The notes beneath the pieces are model-generated. The model worked only from the letters and a program-made list of their open reading frames with translations, was not told the DNA's origin and ran no database searches. Below, in pieces: positions 45,332 through 56,588 of a stretch of DNA of 64,000 bases. The stretch is from Tetracladium setigerum (lineage: Eukaryota > Ascomycota > Leotiomycetes > Helotiales). The translations under genes were made by a program, and so were the position numbers. Numbering within the stretch: the stretch's first letter is position 1; the number at the start of each line of letters is the position of its first letter. Location of the stretch: NCBI GenBank assembly GCA_031472005.1, contig PZJY01000007.1:992001-1056000 (forward strand), given 5' to 3'.

Positions 45332-47855
45332 CTAATCGACCTCCTCCTCTACCCTCTCAAAACTCTCCCCGGCAGTGACTTTCAAGCCTGCCATCTTCTC
45401 CTCGACGCCCTTGCCATTGCCCTTGCCCTTCCCAAAACTCTTCACACTAGCCCTCTTCTTCTTTTTAGTTCCCCCAACCTCTCCAACAGGTGCTTCACGA
45501 ATCCATCGCACAATAGCCTGTGCACGCTCCGTACTGATAGGATACTCCTTCCCATCCTCCTGCGCCCATCGTTTCGGCATCTCCCTCCCCTCAGCCTTCC
45601 TCGCTTCCTCCTCCTGTCTGCGCTGCCTCGCTGCAACGGCTGCATGAAAGGAAGCTTCGTCGTGCACTCTATCATCTTCCAACGCTTCCATGATAGCCTG
45701 CTGCTTCAAACGCTCTTTCTTCTCTTCCGGCGTCTCCTTTTGCAGGTTCTGCGTGTTCTGTCCGGGAAGCGGAGCAGGTGCGCAGAGAGATTCCCAGGAA
45801 GAGGAGAGTTGGATCCAGTTATCCCCACGTCGGAGGACTTCAATCCAATCTGCGCGACTGGGGGATCGAGCGGCTTGGAAGATGGGATAGCCATCGCAAA
45901 CGCGAGCGAGGCGAGCGACCATGTGAGCGTGACGTTGGAGTTCGCGAGCAGAGGTTTGCACGAGGCAGTGGCAAAGGAGGAGGGAGTGGAGGGCGTCGGT
46001 TAGGAGGGGGTGATAAGTTAGTGCTTCGTGGCAGTCGGTTTGAGCGAGGATGGCTTTGGCGGCTTCAGACTGCGTGGAGTGGATTTGTTGTTTGGTTGTT
46101 AGGGCTGTGGCGGTTTCTGGGTAGGGGGGAAGGTCTGAGGGGGGAGTGGCGGAGAAGAGGGTTGACATTTGGTGGACAACTGGGGAGGGGAGGCTGGGAA
46201 GTTCGGTTGATCGTGAGGAGGTGTTTGGGTGAGGTCGGTTGCGGTTATTGGCGTGGCCGTTGTGAGGTACCAGAGCATCTGATAACTGGCCATTACTCAA
46301 AGAAGCGTTACTTTCGAGGTCCATATTTCTATTTGTATTTTGTGTCCTTGGAGTCTTCAAACCATTTGCTGCTTGGTTGACTTTACGAACGAACTCTTCT
46401 GTGATTTCAGTAGGGAGTCCTGGTGTATAGTCGAAGTGAGCCAAGTATGCGACATAGTCTCGAAGAGCTCTTTTGGCATTGGTTTTCACCACCTTTCGAG
46501 CTTCCAGACGCTTTCGATGCACCTCTTTCTCCGCTGAAGTCATCTCGGGAAGATTTTCTGGCTGTTCAGTGGTACCGTTTGTTGGGGCCGTTTTGCCATT
46601 AACTCCATTCCGTGATGGTTTGGGAGGCAGAGCATCGTTGACATTTTGACAAGCAATGGTTAAATACACACCAGCCCTGTGAAACAGAAGTTGGGTTTCA
46701 AGACTACTTGGGTGATCCTCTTCGTCCAGCTTAAATTCTTCTCTCCATCGGCTACTATTCCGTTGTGCTTCGGCAGCTGCAGCTTCACTTGCCAGTTGAA
46801 GCTGTTGTCGACCAGCCTTGTGTTTGGCTTGATTATACCTACACACTTGAAGAGCCAATGTAAGATCTTGCGCAGCTCCAATAAAATCATCCTTGAATAT
46901 CTTTGTGACGGCCCGCGTCCTTAAGATCTCGCCTTCGTGCGGTCTTTCTGATATAACCTCATCCAAAGGCTGGAGACTTGTACACTCTGCAAGTTGGCGG
47001 GACGGTATTTTTTCGTGGAAGAAATGAACATATTTCGCATCCACATCGAGGGGGTTTCTTTGTAATACAAGATGTGCCACATCCTCCAACGTAGAAGCAG
47101 ATTGCATCGTAGCAACACTACACGCAATCTCGTCCAAATGATACGCCTTTGACAGTTTCTGCGTCGCCTGCTCTCGCATTCGATGTTTCCGTTCTCTGCT
47201 CAATTTCGCATTCCCCCCTCCCCCTCCAAGCCCGAGTCCTAATGCAGCCCCTCCATTGCCCAAGAGTCCATTGCCAGCGTTCAAGGAATTGTTTAGTGAA
47301 GAGGAGGTGACGCCACTGGCAGCGCGTACAGCTAGGTTGGTCGCATCGTCAACTAGTTGTCTGATTTTGAGGAGGTCGAAGAAGACCGCGGGGTCAATTG
47401 GTCGAGGTCGAGGAAGGTTGTAGTTATTATTTGCAAGGCTTTCCAGAACTTCGGGTGGTAATTGTAGCCACGGCCCATGGAAGGAGGAGATATATCTCCA
47501 GTGCCTGCGATCGTGTTAGAAACCAAAGTATATTATATATACATATATATGACATTCAGATCCAAAGGACTTGAGAGATCGACCATTTCAAATAGAGTCT
47601 TCAATTGAGTCGCACAGAACCTGAGCGCGACCAGCAGAAAGAAGCTGAGTACCCAGCAGATACATGCGAAAGCGTAGCAATTTTAACATACTTGTTGCGA
47701 CAAATTATCAAAGCCGATGTGGAAGGTTGCGGGGGTTTTGTATCCTTGGGTTTGGAAGTTGATGACGAAGATGGAATCGATGCTGTGCTTTGAGTTGCCG
47801 TCGAATTGTCTGAACCTTCACCCGCGGCTGGTGTCTTGTTCTTTTTCTTTGCCAT
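45332..47855 (-). CDS. conserved-looking fungal protein of unknown function, helical/TPR-like
   Basis: I cannot name it. Two exons (intron 47505-47691), 778 residues. The short first exon starts MAKKKNKTPAAGEGS and ends ICRNK. The second opens HWRYISSFHGPWLQLPPEVLE and RPRPIDPAVFFDLLKIRQLVDDATNLAVRAASG, an ordered, conserved-looking N-terminal domain. A Gly-rich linker follows (LGLGLGGGGG), then a helical repeat region suggestive of TPRs: YHLDEIACSVATMQSAS, EGEILRTRAVTKIFKDDFIGAAQDLTLAL, ETQLLFHRAGVYLTIACQNV and ALRDYVAYLAHFDY. Towards the C-terminus are KAILAQTDCHEALTYHPLLTDALHSLLLCHCLVQTS and RWIREAPVG, and a Lys-rich end. No membrane segment, signal peptide or catalytic motif was seen. Confidence 0.8.
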
Positions 47856-48372
47856 AGCTAAATATATGCAGCAAGGGATGTGTGAGCAAAGAGGCAAGTA
47901 TGGGCCATCAATTGAAGAGTCGCGATTATTTTGTGTCGGGAGTCTCCCAGTCCTCGGTGCAGGAACATCTAAACTCCGAAGTTTTCTAGATTTACGAGCT
48001 CGCGACTGGAACTTCACGCAAAGACAGTAAATTGTTAACATATTTAAGGGATAAACCCACTGATACAATAGGACATTACGAAGGTGATAAAGCAGAAGTT
48101 TTTTTTATTAGAACAATAGAAAAAAGCCACGAAGATCCTTTTGCATATTGATTCATGAACTGATGTTTGAGGAACAGGTTGTGAGAGTATTACTATTAGA
48201 TACGTCCAGATATCTACCTACAATTATACCACTCATCCATACCCTGGAAGATCATAACGACGCCAATGCTACGCTCTGCTCAACATGCTGGGGATTAAAA
48301 AAAAGCGCGATCCATGATGAAGCTTAAGCTAATGCTATCTAATATATGATGAGATGTTGAAACCCGCAAAAG
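47856..48372. other. intergenic region, unknown gene / VPS9
   Basis: 517 bp upstream of one minus-strand gene and downstream of the next. It includes the 5' leader of the first, where an in-frame upstream extension exists without conserved features, and an AT-rich 3' UTR. No other feature. Confidence 0.35.
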
Positions 48373-51033
48373 CTAAGTGCTTAGTGCAAGACACGCGTCG
48401 ACAGCCAAACCAACCCTGTTTTTCTCTCTGTAAGCTGGAGCATTTTACGTATTTGTTAGTGTGACTTACCGGCCATTCTTCTGGATAACTACGTCGCTGA
48501 TAAGATCTCGGTCGAGATCTGGAAACATTCCCGCAAGAGTCTCTACTACATTGGAGTGCTCCGCGCGTTGAAGACGATGCGCCTCTGCAGTCTCTGCGCT
48601 TGCTTGCCTGGCCGCTGCCTCTTCTGCATTTAGCTTGTTTCTGGTAGTCCCTTCTTGAGGATTTCTAGTTCGTTGTTGATCTGGAGGATTATCAACGCTA
48701 ACTCGAGGGGATGGAGTCAGCCGAGGGGTATTGCCAGGTAAAGGTGTCCTTGCTGGTCCGGTTTGTGACGAGGAGCCTGCATCGTCTGAAAATATTCGTC
48801 CGATGGACGATAGCGGCCGTTGAATTGTGCGCAAGAGCCCGCTCATAGCGGCCTTCTCGTCAACATCTGGTCTGTCATTCTCAATTGAGGATGTAGATTT
48901 TCGAGGATTCGACGGCTCGCCATCTGTGGAGTGGCGAGGGGTAACCTCTGGGCGACTGAGAGCTGACTTTTCTGACAATTGCGTTGGTGGAGGGGCTTCT
49001 TCCACATGAGCGTGTTTTTCTGCAATGGCAAAGACCGCTGCCTCCACGTTCTTCTCAAATTCCTCGTCGGAAATTGTCAATGTCGTACGATCTAGATTCT
49101 CAATGAATTGCACAGCGCCAAGCTTTAGCGAGTTAGTAGAGTGCGGTACTTGAAAAGATGTAACCTACCAGCGACGAGAGATAGTACCCTGCCTCACCAG
49201 CAAGCTTTTCTTGGTTTCTGAATCTGAGGATGTATTGAACGTTTGACACAAGATGTTCAGGATTTGCTCGCAACACAACATAGATGAGTAGTGGCATGAA
49301 CGAGTCGGCAGATCCATCAGCCTTTGAATGCTTGAGGAGTCCTATAAACAATTAGCGTGTGCTACTTAACACATCGGAGCTGTCTAACCGAATATAACCT
49401 TGCAGCAATTCAAAACACAGATGATCTTGTCTCGCGGCGCTCGATAAGTTTTAATCTTCAAGATTTCTGGTGAAATATTTAGCTTTAATAAACCATTTGT
49501 ATCATGGGCAAACATACCTTGCTGCGCGAGCACCAAGAAGCGCCTGCCACTGTCCCCAACTGGTGGAATATCTAGGTGCTCTTCCTTGATCCAGCCATAA
49601 ATACTTACTTTTTGAGCCAGGATATCGTCACGTTCCACATCTTCTTGATGCTGACCTCTCCGTCCTGGACCCATTGGCCGTTCAACCCCTTTTCTCCTCG
49701 ATCTCGAGCTAGCAAGGGGCTGGGGAGGTGATATTGCAGGAGAAAAGGTTTGTGTGTATAATCTATTCATGACGAGTTTTTCCATACCTTCTCTCGCATT
49801 ATCGAATTCGGCATCGGATACCTCACGCCAAACCTCGCACTGTCCCATCTTGTTCGTTATGAAGGCGAGAAAGTCACCAATGATTTTGACCTGCTCATGG
49901 ACCATCCATTGCTTCTTCCCGAACTCCTGAAGGAATGAGCGCAGAAATTTGGCAACTGGATCTGCGGTCTTGTGTCTCAGCTGTTCTAAGAAACGGTGGA
50001 AGTCAAATGGAAGATCTGGCTCCGGCTCTGGTTCCGGAGGAGGAGGTCTATGAAGTGATGGAGACATTGGGGCCTCGGGGCTCTGAAATCGTTCTTCTTG
50101 GTGTCTTCCCGGAGATTGAAAACTGCGAATCGATCCGGGCTTCGGTGGAGGGGGAGGACCAATATCATTGTCATCGTCCGGTTGGCCCAGAGCTGCACTA
50201 GATGAGTGACGCAATTCCTGTAAGGTTTGCGACGCAGCTATCATGGAAGCATTTAAAGGTTCTAGACTGGATTTTCGAGGGGGGTGTTGGATAGGTCCTC
50301 CAAGCAATGGGCCAGCAATCTCTAGACGGGGAGACATAATCTCCTCCTGACCGAGCCCGTCCCCTTCACTAAACTGGTCCATAATACTCTGTATCTCGGA
50401 TCTAGAGCCCGCCTCTCTCTCATCCTCACTTGCAGAGACCTTGTCATCGAATCCTGCATCAGATCGAGTAGGAGATCTCTCTGGGGCATCTTTGCGAGGG
50501 AGCAGTGGCAGCGACGTAGCATTAGATGCCGATCGAGACGGAGGCTGAGAAGGAAGTGGTGTTTTCGGGGTAGGGTCGAGGTACGTTTGTTGACCGTCCA
50601 TACCCGAACTTAGTAATATTGGGGTCGTACCAAGTTGGTTTCCTTCGGGCTTCAGCGTGGCTGTGGACGATTCCATTGGATCTTGTTGTGGTGTTGGTTC
50701 GTCGAGGATACTTGGCGCAACGACCGAGAGCACTTCCTCTTGTACCAGGTCGTTCTGCCTAACCGCGGCCTTTCCTTTAATATTATGATCCACGTCCTTG
50801 TCTTGTATTATGTCTCCCATGTCAATCAAGTCTTCGGACCCCTTAGGGGCCTCGTGCCCGCCATGCCCACCATCTTTGACCGGCTTAACTTCTTCATTTC
50901 CGCTAGAAGTCGTTGGGAGAGCTTCTTTAACCTCCTCGCCCGTGTTTATTGTGTCCGCAGCAGATAATGAAGCTTCCAAGGGCTTATCTTTGCTGGCGGT
51001 ACCTTCTCCTGGCCACTGGGAGAAGACATGCAT
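48373..51033 (-). CDS. VPS9: Vps9-type Rab5/Vps21 guanine nucleotide exchange factor with CUE domain
   Basis: Activates Rab5-class GTPases on endosomes; the CUE domain binds ubiquitin. Model of 820 residues, introns 48416-48469, 49123-49168, 49342-49388 and 49467-49517; the exons sum to a multiple of three. A long disordered Ser/Pro/Glu-rich N-terminus (1-335, with PPPPEPEPEPD) precedes a helical bundle (FDFHRFLEQLRHKTADPVAKFLRSFL). Then comes the VPS9 domain (RAPRDKIICVLNCCKVIFG, SFMPLLIYVVLRANPEHLVSNVQYILRF, GEAGYYLSSL). The C-terminal CUE domain reads ETLAGMFPDLDRDLISDVVIQKNGR / VGLAVDACLALST, joined across the last intron at acceptor AAACAG. That acceptor is preferred over CTTACAG, 11-12 nt earlier, because it gives the canonical GRVGLAVDACL. 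The start at 51033 (MHVFSQW) is the first ATG in frame; a 5' exon cannot be excluded. Confidence 0.9.
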
Positions 51034-52029
51034 TCGTCGACGCCTCAAAGAGGCTTATTTTGTGATCGTGGGACGTTGGCGGGGTATATATCGGGCTGTA
51101 ATTCGTTATGTTGCAGAATGAATGAGGGCGTAAAAAAGTAAAGTCGTGGGTTTGTAGGTCGATTGGAGCAGGTTATTGAGTAGCCTGGTTATCGCAGCTT
51201 TCTGGTGTGCCCTAGACGGTGACGTTTCGTCGTCGTGTGTTGCGCAAGACCGTTGATCAATGAATGAATGGCGGCTTGCTGCAATACCTTACTGTAGAGC
51301 TTCGCTGATTAGGCGCGGTACAGTACGGCGGCGGTATGGCTGTTGCACGGACCAAATGTTGGTGGCCTTTTAACGGATTCAGGGACTTACTCCGTAGTTG
51401 CCTTACTTTGACCCTTCCTCCTTCGACATATGCCAGGCCCAACCAAGTTCCATTCACTCACTTTTCACACAGTTTCGAATGTTGTAAGGAAGGGGAGGTT
51501 CTCAGCAAACGATAAAGCAAGGAATGAATCACAACACACCCATACATGCACAGCAACGCATTCAGAGAAAGGCATGTGATGTGACGACGGCAGGCGAACA
51601 CGCGGCTGCAGACGTCTTCTGCAAAGCATCATCAATGTTACAGTAGCTACGAGGATGGAGGGATGAATAGGTAGTAGAGGACAAGATTCAGAAGAGGCAG
51701 AATATGCACCAGAGTTCGCTGCCATTATTACGTTCGTTGGGTTTTGATCATCACTATGCCAACAATAACAATTCAAGAGTTTCCTTGTTGCTCTCTTCTT
51801 TGACATTTCCTAACCCTTCTACCGTCTCAATCGAGTGAAGGATCCTCGCCAGCCCTATGTATGGATGTGCGGCTCCTTGATGCGTGAATACCTGGTGATA
51901 CCAAGGTACTCGATTACGTTGAAATAATGGGCAGAGGGATTTTGTGGTCCACAAGAGGGAGAGGCAACCAAAGATCTTCTTCGACACGCTGTTCCAGACA
52001 GGCATATGAATGAAAATTGAGGTTCGCGA
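51034..52029. other. intergenic region between VPS9 and U2
   Basis: 1.0 kb upstream of VPS9 and downstream of U2 (both minus strand). Only short ORFs without conserved features. Nothing else recognised. Confidence 0.35.
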
Positions 52030-52204
52030 CAACGAGAGGCAGTGTAAGACTCGTGTCACTATGCCAGGATCTATGAGCAAGCTCAGGGAAATCCCGACGA
52101 AATGCAAAAATAGGAATAATCAATGTGATGTCCTTAGACATCTTTCAGAGATTAAACTGAAAAGAACAGATACTACACTTGATCTAAGCCAATAGGCAAA
52201 GAGA
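52030..52204 (-). ncRNA. U2 spliceosomal RNA
   Basis: The minus strand begins with the near-universal U2 5' end (CTCTTTGCCT...GGCTTAGATCAAGTG), the branch-site recognition sequence GTAGTA, and stem-loop II (CTGTTCTTTTCAGTTT). An Sm-site match (ATTTTTG, about 52104-52110) is followed by stem-loop III (CCTGAGCTTGCTCA) and stem IV (GGCATAGTG ... CACTGCC). The 5' end at about 52204 and the 3' end at about 52030 were placed by homology, so each may be off by several bases. It lies alone between VPS9 and an inverted-repeat element. GTAGTA pairs with the CTAAC/CTAAT branch sites of the introns in this window. Confidence 0.93.
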
Positions 52205-52636
52205 GCTAAAGAGGAAAGAGAAGAAGAAGGGAGGAAGAAGGTGCGACCGAGGAGCTGCTTAAATAGATAGCTATGATCCTTAGCGTCGCGCTAGTGGATT
52301 ACAGAAAGTTTGCAATGGTCATGTGAGTGGCATCGAGTCACTTCCATCCGCCATTCTTGAACCTCAAAGTCATTCCATTCCGTGGGGGGTTTGTTTTGAT
52401 CTCTCGCGTCTTGGCGAAGTTGAAATTCAAGTGTAGTACCCTCGAAATATTGCCAATAACCTGTTGTTGTTGTTACATACCTATAGTACGGAGTACCTTA
52501 GACTTGATAGCTATCAATTTCTTCATCTCCAGGACTTCATCACATGAAAGATGGAGCATGAGGGTATTTGGTGGCTGGGTGCCAAGGCTGACCGATAAGC
52601 GAGCATTTTGTTTTGACTCTCGCTCTCTCCCCGTCG
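52205..52636. promoter_or_regulatory. U2 upstream region
   Basis: On the minus strand a TATTTAAG element (about 52259-52266) lies about 55 nt upstream of the U2 5' end and could be its TATA-like promoter element. The rest, up to the inverted-repeat element, has no recognised feature. Confidence 0.35.
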
Positions 52637-52900
52637 GCGGTCAAAAGTCGGGATACTACAGGGCACTAGCCTGTAAAACGCCCTGTAATGTCGCAGAGTG
52701 CCCTGAGGGCTTGAATATAGTGGGATCTTTGACCTGCTATTGGTGCTGGGCGTCAGCTATAGTGCTTTGAATACGCTCTAGGGCTAAAATATAGTGGAGA
52801 TGTCATTAGCTTGTAGCGTCCTTATTGGCTTCAGGGCACTTCTCTATATTATAGGGGACGTTACAGGCTATTGCCCTGTAGTGTCCAGACTTTTGATCGC
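52637..52900. mobile_element. MITE-like element with long imperfect terminal inverted repeats
   Basis: The left end GCGGTCAAAAGTCGGGATAC... (52637-52675) matches the reverse complement of the right end, GCGATCAAAAGTCTGGACAC... (52862-52900), at about 35 of 39 positions. The similarity decays inward but continues for roughly 70 bp, including GTGCCCTGA[GA]G on both arms. The unit is 264 bp, has no ORF and sits between U2 and IML2. A target-site duplication is not clear. The terminal bases do not let me assign a transposase family. Confidence 0.7.
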
Positions 52901-53566
52901 GGCCTTCGTACTTACTGTAGGAAGAACGAATCAATCATTTTGCAACCTTGGAAGTCATGAAAGAAGCAGTGGAAATCCTCTATTCTTAGCCTCAATGTCT
53001 CAATACTGTACCCGTTTCATGAAATCCCCATTACATCCCAATCTCAAGGGCTGGGGCCACACCCAGACGTAAGCACGTGCTCCAGCCTTAACGGAATGAA
53101 CGGAGTTTGTCACCGGAGATGGAGACGAAGAACGAAGAACGAGCGGTGTCGCAGCCTTTTGGCTTATTCGGAGCGAGGATGACGATGCATGATACATTCT
53201 CGCGAATATCAAATGCGGCTGTCTCTGTTGGAGAAAAATTAGTGTAATTCCATTAGTAGTATATATATCTTGAGGAAACTTCTGACTACTCTCCTCTGCT
53301 TTCTTCAATCTTTGCATTCTACCGCCGAGTACATCCAGTATTTTACACTGCGGGGAACTCCCACCACTCCCAACAGCTCCCACTCTCTGAAAAGAAGCTC
53401 CCTGCAGCACCTTCACTTTTACCGGCTTATTAATCTTTCGCGTGGATCAGTCTACTACTCATCTAGTTCTCATAAGGGATTTTTTATATACATCGAAGTC
53501 ACCCCCAGAACATCCAACACTTAAATACAACCTCGGGCGACGAGAAACACACATCCAATCGCCAGA
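52901..53566. other. IML2 upstream region
   Basis: 0.67 kb with the IML2 promoter; a TAGTATATATAT element near 53252-53263 is a possible TATA box. No ORF accepted. Confidence 0.35.
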
Positions 53567-55969
53567 ATGAGTCGGTGGTTCAAGGCTGTGAAGCCGGCAA
53601 AGCCGATGATAGCTGCTGAGGAAGACCTGCATCTTCAGCAAGCAGAACAAGCTCTTCTTCAATTGTTGAATGACAATATCGAGGAAGCGGACAAAGCCTT
53701 GAAGGAAGGGCATTCCTCTTATCATCATCTTGGACGTGGTATCTCGGGCTTCATTGCAGCCATGCTGTACGTATACCTGGGATGATTCGATTCATCTCCC
53801 CATTTTCCTAAAAACAACCGCTTCAAAATATCAGCCTGGAGCATTCTCCGAAACAAACCAGGGACTTAGGTTTTGGTCTCTGACTTTGAAGTTTTCAAAA
53901 GTGGCAAAGAGACATTGCTGACTCCTGATTTTAGTGGTGCGGAGAAAGACCTTCTGAAAGGTGCAGCCGCAATTCTACAGGATGCCGAGACACGAACATG
54001 GGAAGATATGAAGCGCTGTCAGAAAGATACGACAGCCTTCAGATCTGAGATCTACCCGCCTGGAACGGAGTTTTTACTATGTTACTCAAGTAAGTAGACT
54101 TGAGATCACAATATTGCGTCTTACTCACCAACATAGTTTGCCAACTGACAAGTGCAATTTGCAATGTACTCAGTGGTTCGGTCACAGAGGCCATTCGTGG
54201 CTTCATGAAATTACGAAAAGCGTATCAGACTCTAGACGGAATCATGCAAATCGAATCCAAGTATCTGAAGGCCAAAATGGCCGGCAGGAGATATTCAGTC
54301 ACATCAGCACTCTTGAGTAGACAACAAACAGAAAAGTCTCTTGAAAATGGCTCAAGTCTTCTCAACGGGGATTTCGAAAAGTCACAAGCCAATATCAATG
54401 GAAATTTACAGGATGAGTCTGCCTTACTAGAGGAACTCGTCCCATCCGAGACGCACCAACCCCCCTCAGACCTACTTTCACACGAACCCAATCCAGACTT
54501 CTAGATGTCGAGCCTGCATCGGTTGGCATCAAATCACATACAGACATTTTCATCCACTCAGGTACCAGACTTTGCTATGGCATTCTTCTCCTAGTCTTCT
54601 CTATGATCGAGAACCCAATGTTCAGCCGAATCCTGTACATTGTTGGGTTTTCCGGGGACCGCGAAAGGGGCACTCGTTACCTATGGCAAGCCGCACGATT
54701 TGATAATTTCAACTCAGCAATCGCTGGTTTCGTTCTCTTGGGATTCTACAACAATTTCATAATGTTCTCCGATGTCCTTCCCACCGACGAAACGGCAGAC
54801 GATGACCTGGCCGGTTATCCCAAGACGAGATGTCTACACCTCCTTGCCGACATGCGAAAGCGATATCCAGACTCCAAATTCTGGAAATTAGAAGAAGCCC
54901 GCATGCAATCCACGAACCGGAATCTCGCCGCGTCCATTAAAATTCTAGCCGACAACGGTGAGAGTCACATGAAGCAGATTGCTACCATCAATGTCTTCGA
55001 GCTCTCTCTAACCTCCATGTTCCACCATGATTATGAGCTTTGCGCGAAATCCTGGCTTCAATGTGCCGAACTCAGTTCATGGTCACCCTGTCTCTACCAC
55101 TACCAAGCTGGAATTGCCTATCTTGAAATCTACCGTGATCTCCGACTGAGCGATCCAAAGCAGGCCGAAATCTACAAGAAAAAGGCCACCGAATCCATTC
55201 GCAAAGCACCACCTCTCGCCGGCAAGCAAAAGGTCATGTCCAAAGAACTCCCATTCGACATCTACGTCAGACGCAAGGTTCTCAAATGGGAGGAACGAGC
55301 CAAGGCGTGGAAAGTAGATCTCGTGGATGCGACTGGAACCAGTCCGGTCACGGAGATGATCTTTTTGTGGAATGGAATGAAGAAACAGGGACCTGTGGAC
55401 CTGCAGAAAAGTCTTGATAAGTTGAGCTGGGACAGGACAAGTTCGCCGGAGAAGTTTGAGAAGGATACAGATGAACAGGCTGTTCATGCTTCTATTCTGG
55501 CTAGTGTGTTGAGGAATATGGGGAGGTATGACGAGGCGAGGGAAGCATTAACGAAGAATATTCTTAATCACGACAGGTACGTCGTGTTTCCTATCACAGC
55601 TCTCCTGGCCTTTCCATCATCCAATTTTCAAGTATGAAAAGGGGTATAGATCGCTGCCTCAAAACAATTCCTACATATACCATCGTAAGCCCTCTCTGCT
55701 AACAACACAAAAAATCCAGGCAAGAATTCCGCGGCCCAGACAAAGACGACTGGACGCACCCCACAGCGTTCTACGAAATGGCCGCCATATCATGGGCGGA
55801 AAAGGACGTCGAGGGCGCAGATCATAAGGCCAAAGTCCTCGAGTGCGAGCAGTGGCTCGACAAGGTCAAGAGTTATCCCGAGGCGTATGTGTTGGACAAC
55901 AGGCTGTCGATGAAGGTCACTACATCCATTGTTACTGTAAAGAGGCATAAAAGCATCTTTTCGTTCTAG
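53567..55969 (+). CDS. IML2: Iml2/TTC39-family mitochondrial-outer-membrane / inclusion-clearance protein (one apparent frame break)
   Basis: Yeast Iml2 associates with mitochondria and lipid droplets and helps clear protein inclusions; TTC39 proteins are the wider family. Introns: 53767-53934, 54090-54136 and 55577-55719. The start gives MSRWFKAV. Conserved blocks: ALLQLLNDNIEEADKAL, ISGFIAAML/GAEKDLLKGAAAILQDAE (the 168-bp intron joins these exactly), YPPGTEFLLCYS/ICQLTSAI, RGFMKLRKAYQTLDGIM, DIFIHSGTRLCYGILLLVFSMI, VGFSGDRERGTRYLWQA, and TPR-like helices to DWTHPTAFYEMAAISWAEKDVEGA. About 681 residues. The frame breaks at a C6 run (54460-54465): HQPP must continue as LRPTFTRTQSRLLDVEP. The exons sum to one base less than a multiple of three, so C6 is probably C7. 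Confidence 0.9.
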
Positions 55970-56588
55970 AGAAAAATAATCAAAAATTGGATGTTGGGAT
56001 GGCGTTTTTGCTACTAGTAGTAGTTTTTGTAGACTTGGAAAAGATGGCTAAGAATGGGCTTCATTCTTAGGGCGCTTGGTTGGGGGTAAAATACCCAAGG
56101 TTTGGGAGGTTCAGACGAGTTACGTACATAAACATACATCAATCTGATTTTGAGGGTACTCCATACTTGGTCTTTTATCAAGTGCTACGAGTGATACTGT
56201 GTTGGTGAGATCAAGCTTTCGTCGTTCGATCGTCCATTCTCGAGCTCCTCTTTGGCTAGAACTTAACAAGAACAGTTCATGTTGAACATTAAAGCTTAGA
56301 TCTACTCCAAATTCTCTATCTATAATTTCTATTTTATAAATGGCTCAGACTTGCCTTTTGCCACTTCATTGCTGCGACATGCGTGAATTCCCAACGGTTA
56401 TCCATCCTGCCAGTCAGGTTACTACCAGAAGTAGAAACACACGACCAACAAAGATGGACTTTTCACTTCCGAAAGGACACACATCGCAACTCAGTAGTAT
56501 CTGAAATGTCATCACTGCCAAATTTTGTTTTGCTTTGGTTTCCTTTGTTCTGCTTTTTAGAGATCCCATCCATGTATCTGCCCGTCTT
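55970..56588. other. convergent intergenic region, IML2 / ASNSD1-like
   Basis: 0.6 kb between convergent stops, AT-rich, no gene or RNA recognised. Confidence 0.35.

Noticed and set aside
45778..46380. Gly/Arg-rich 200-codon plus-strand ORF
   Set aside because: Antisense shadow of the 778-residue minus-strand gene; its composition reflects the opposite strand's Pro/Ser codons.
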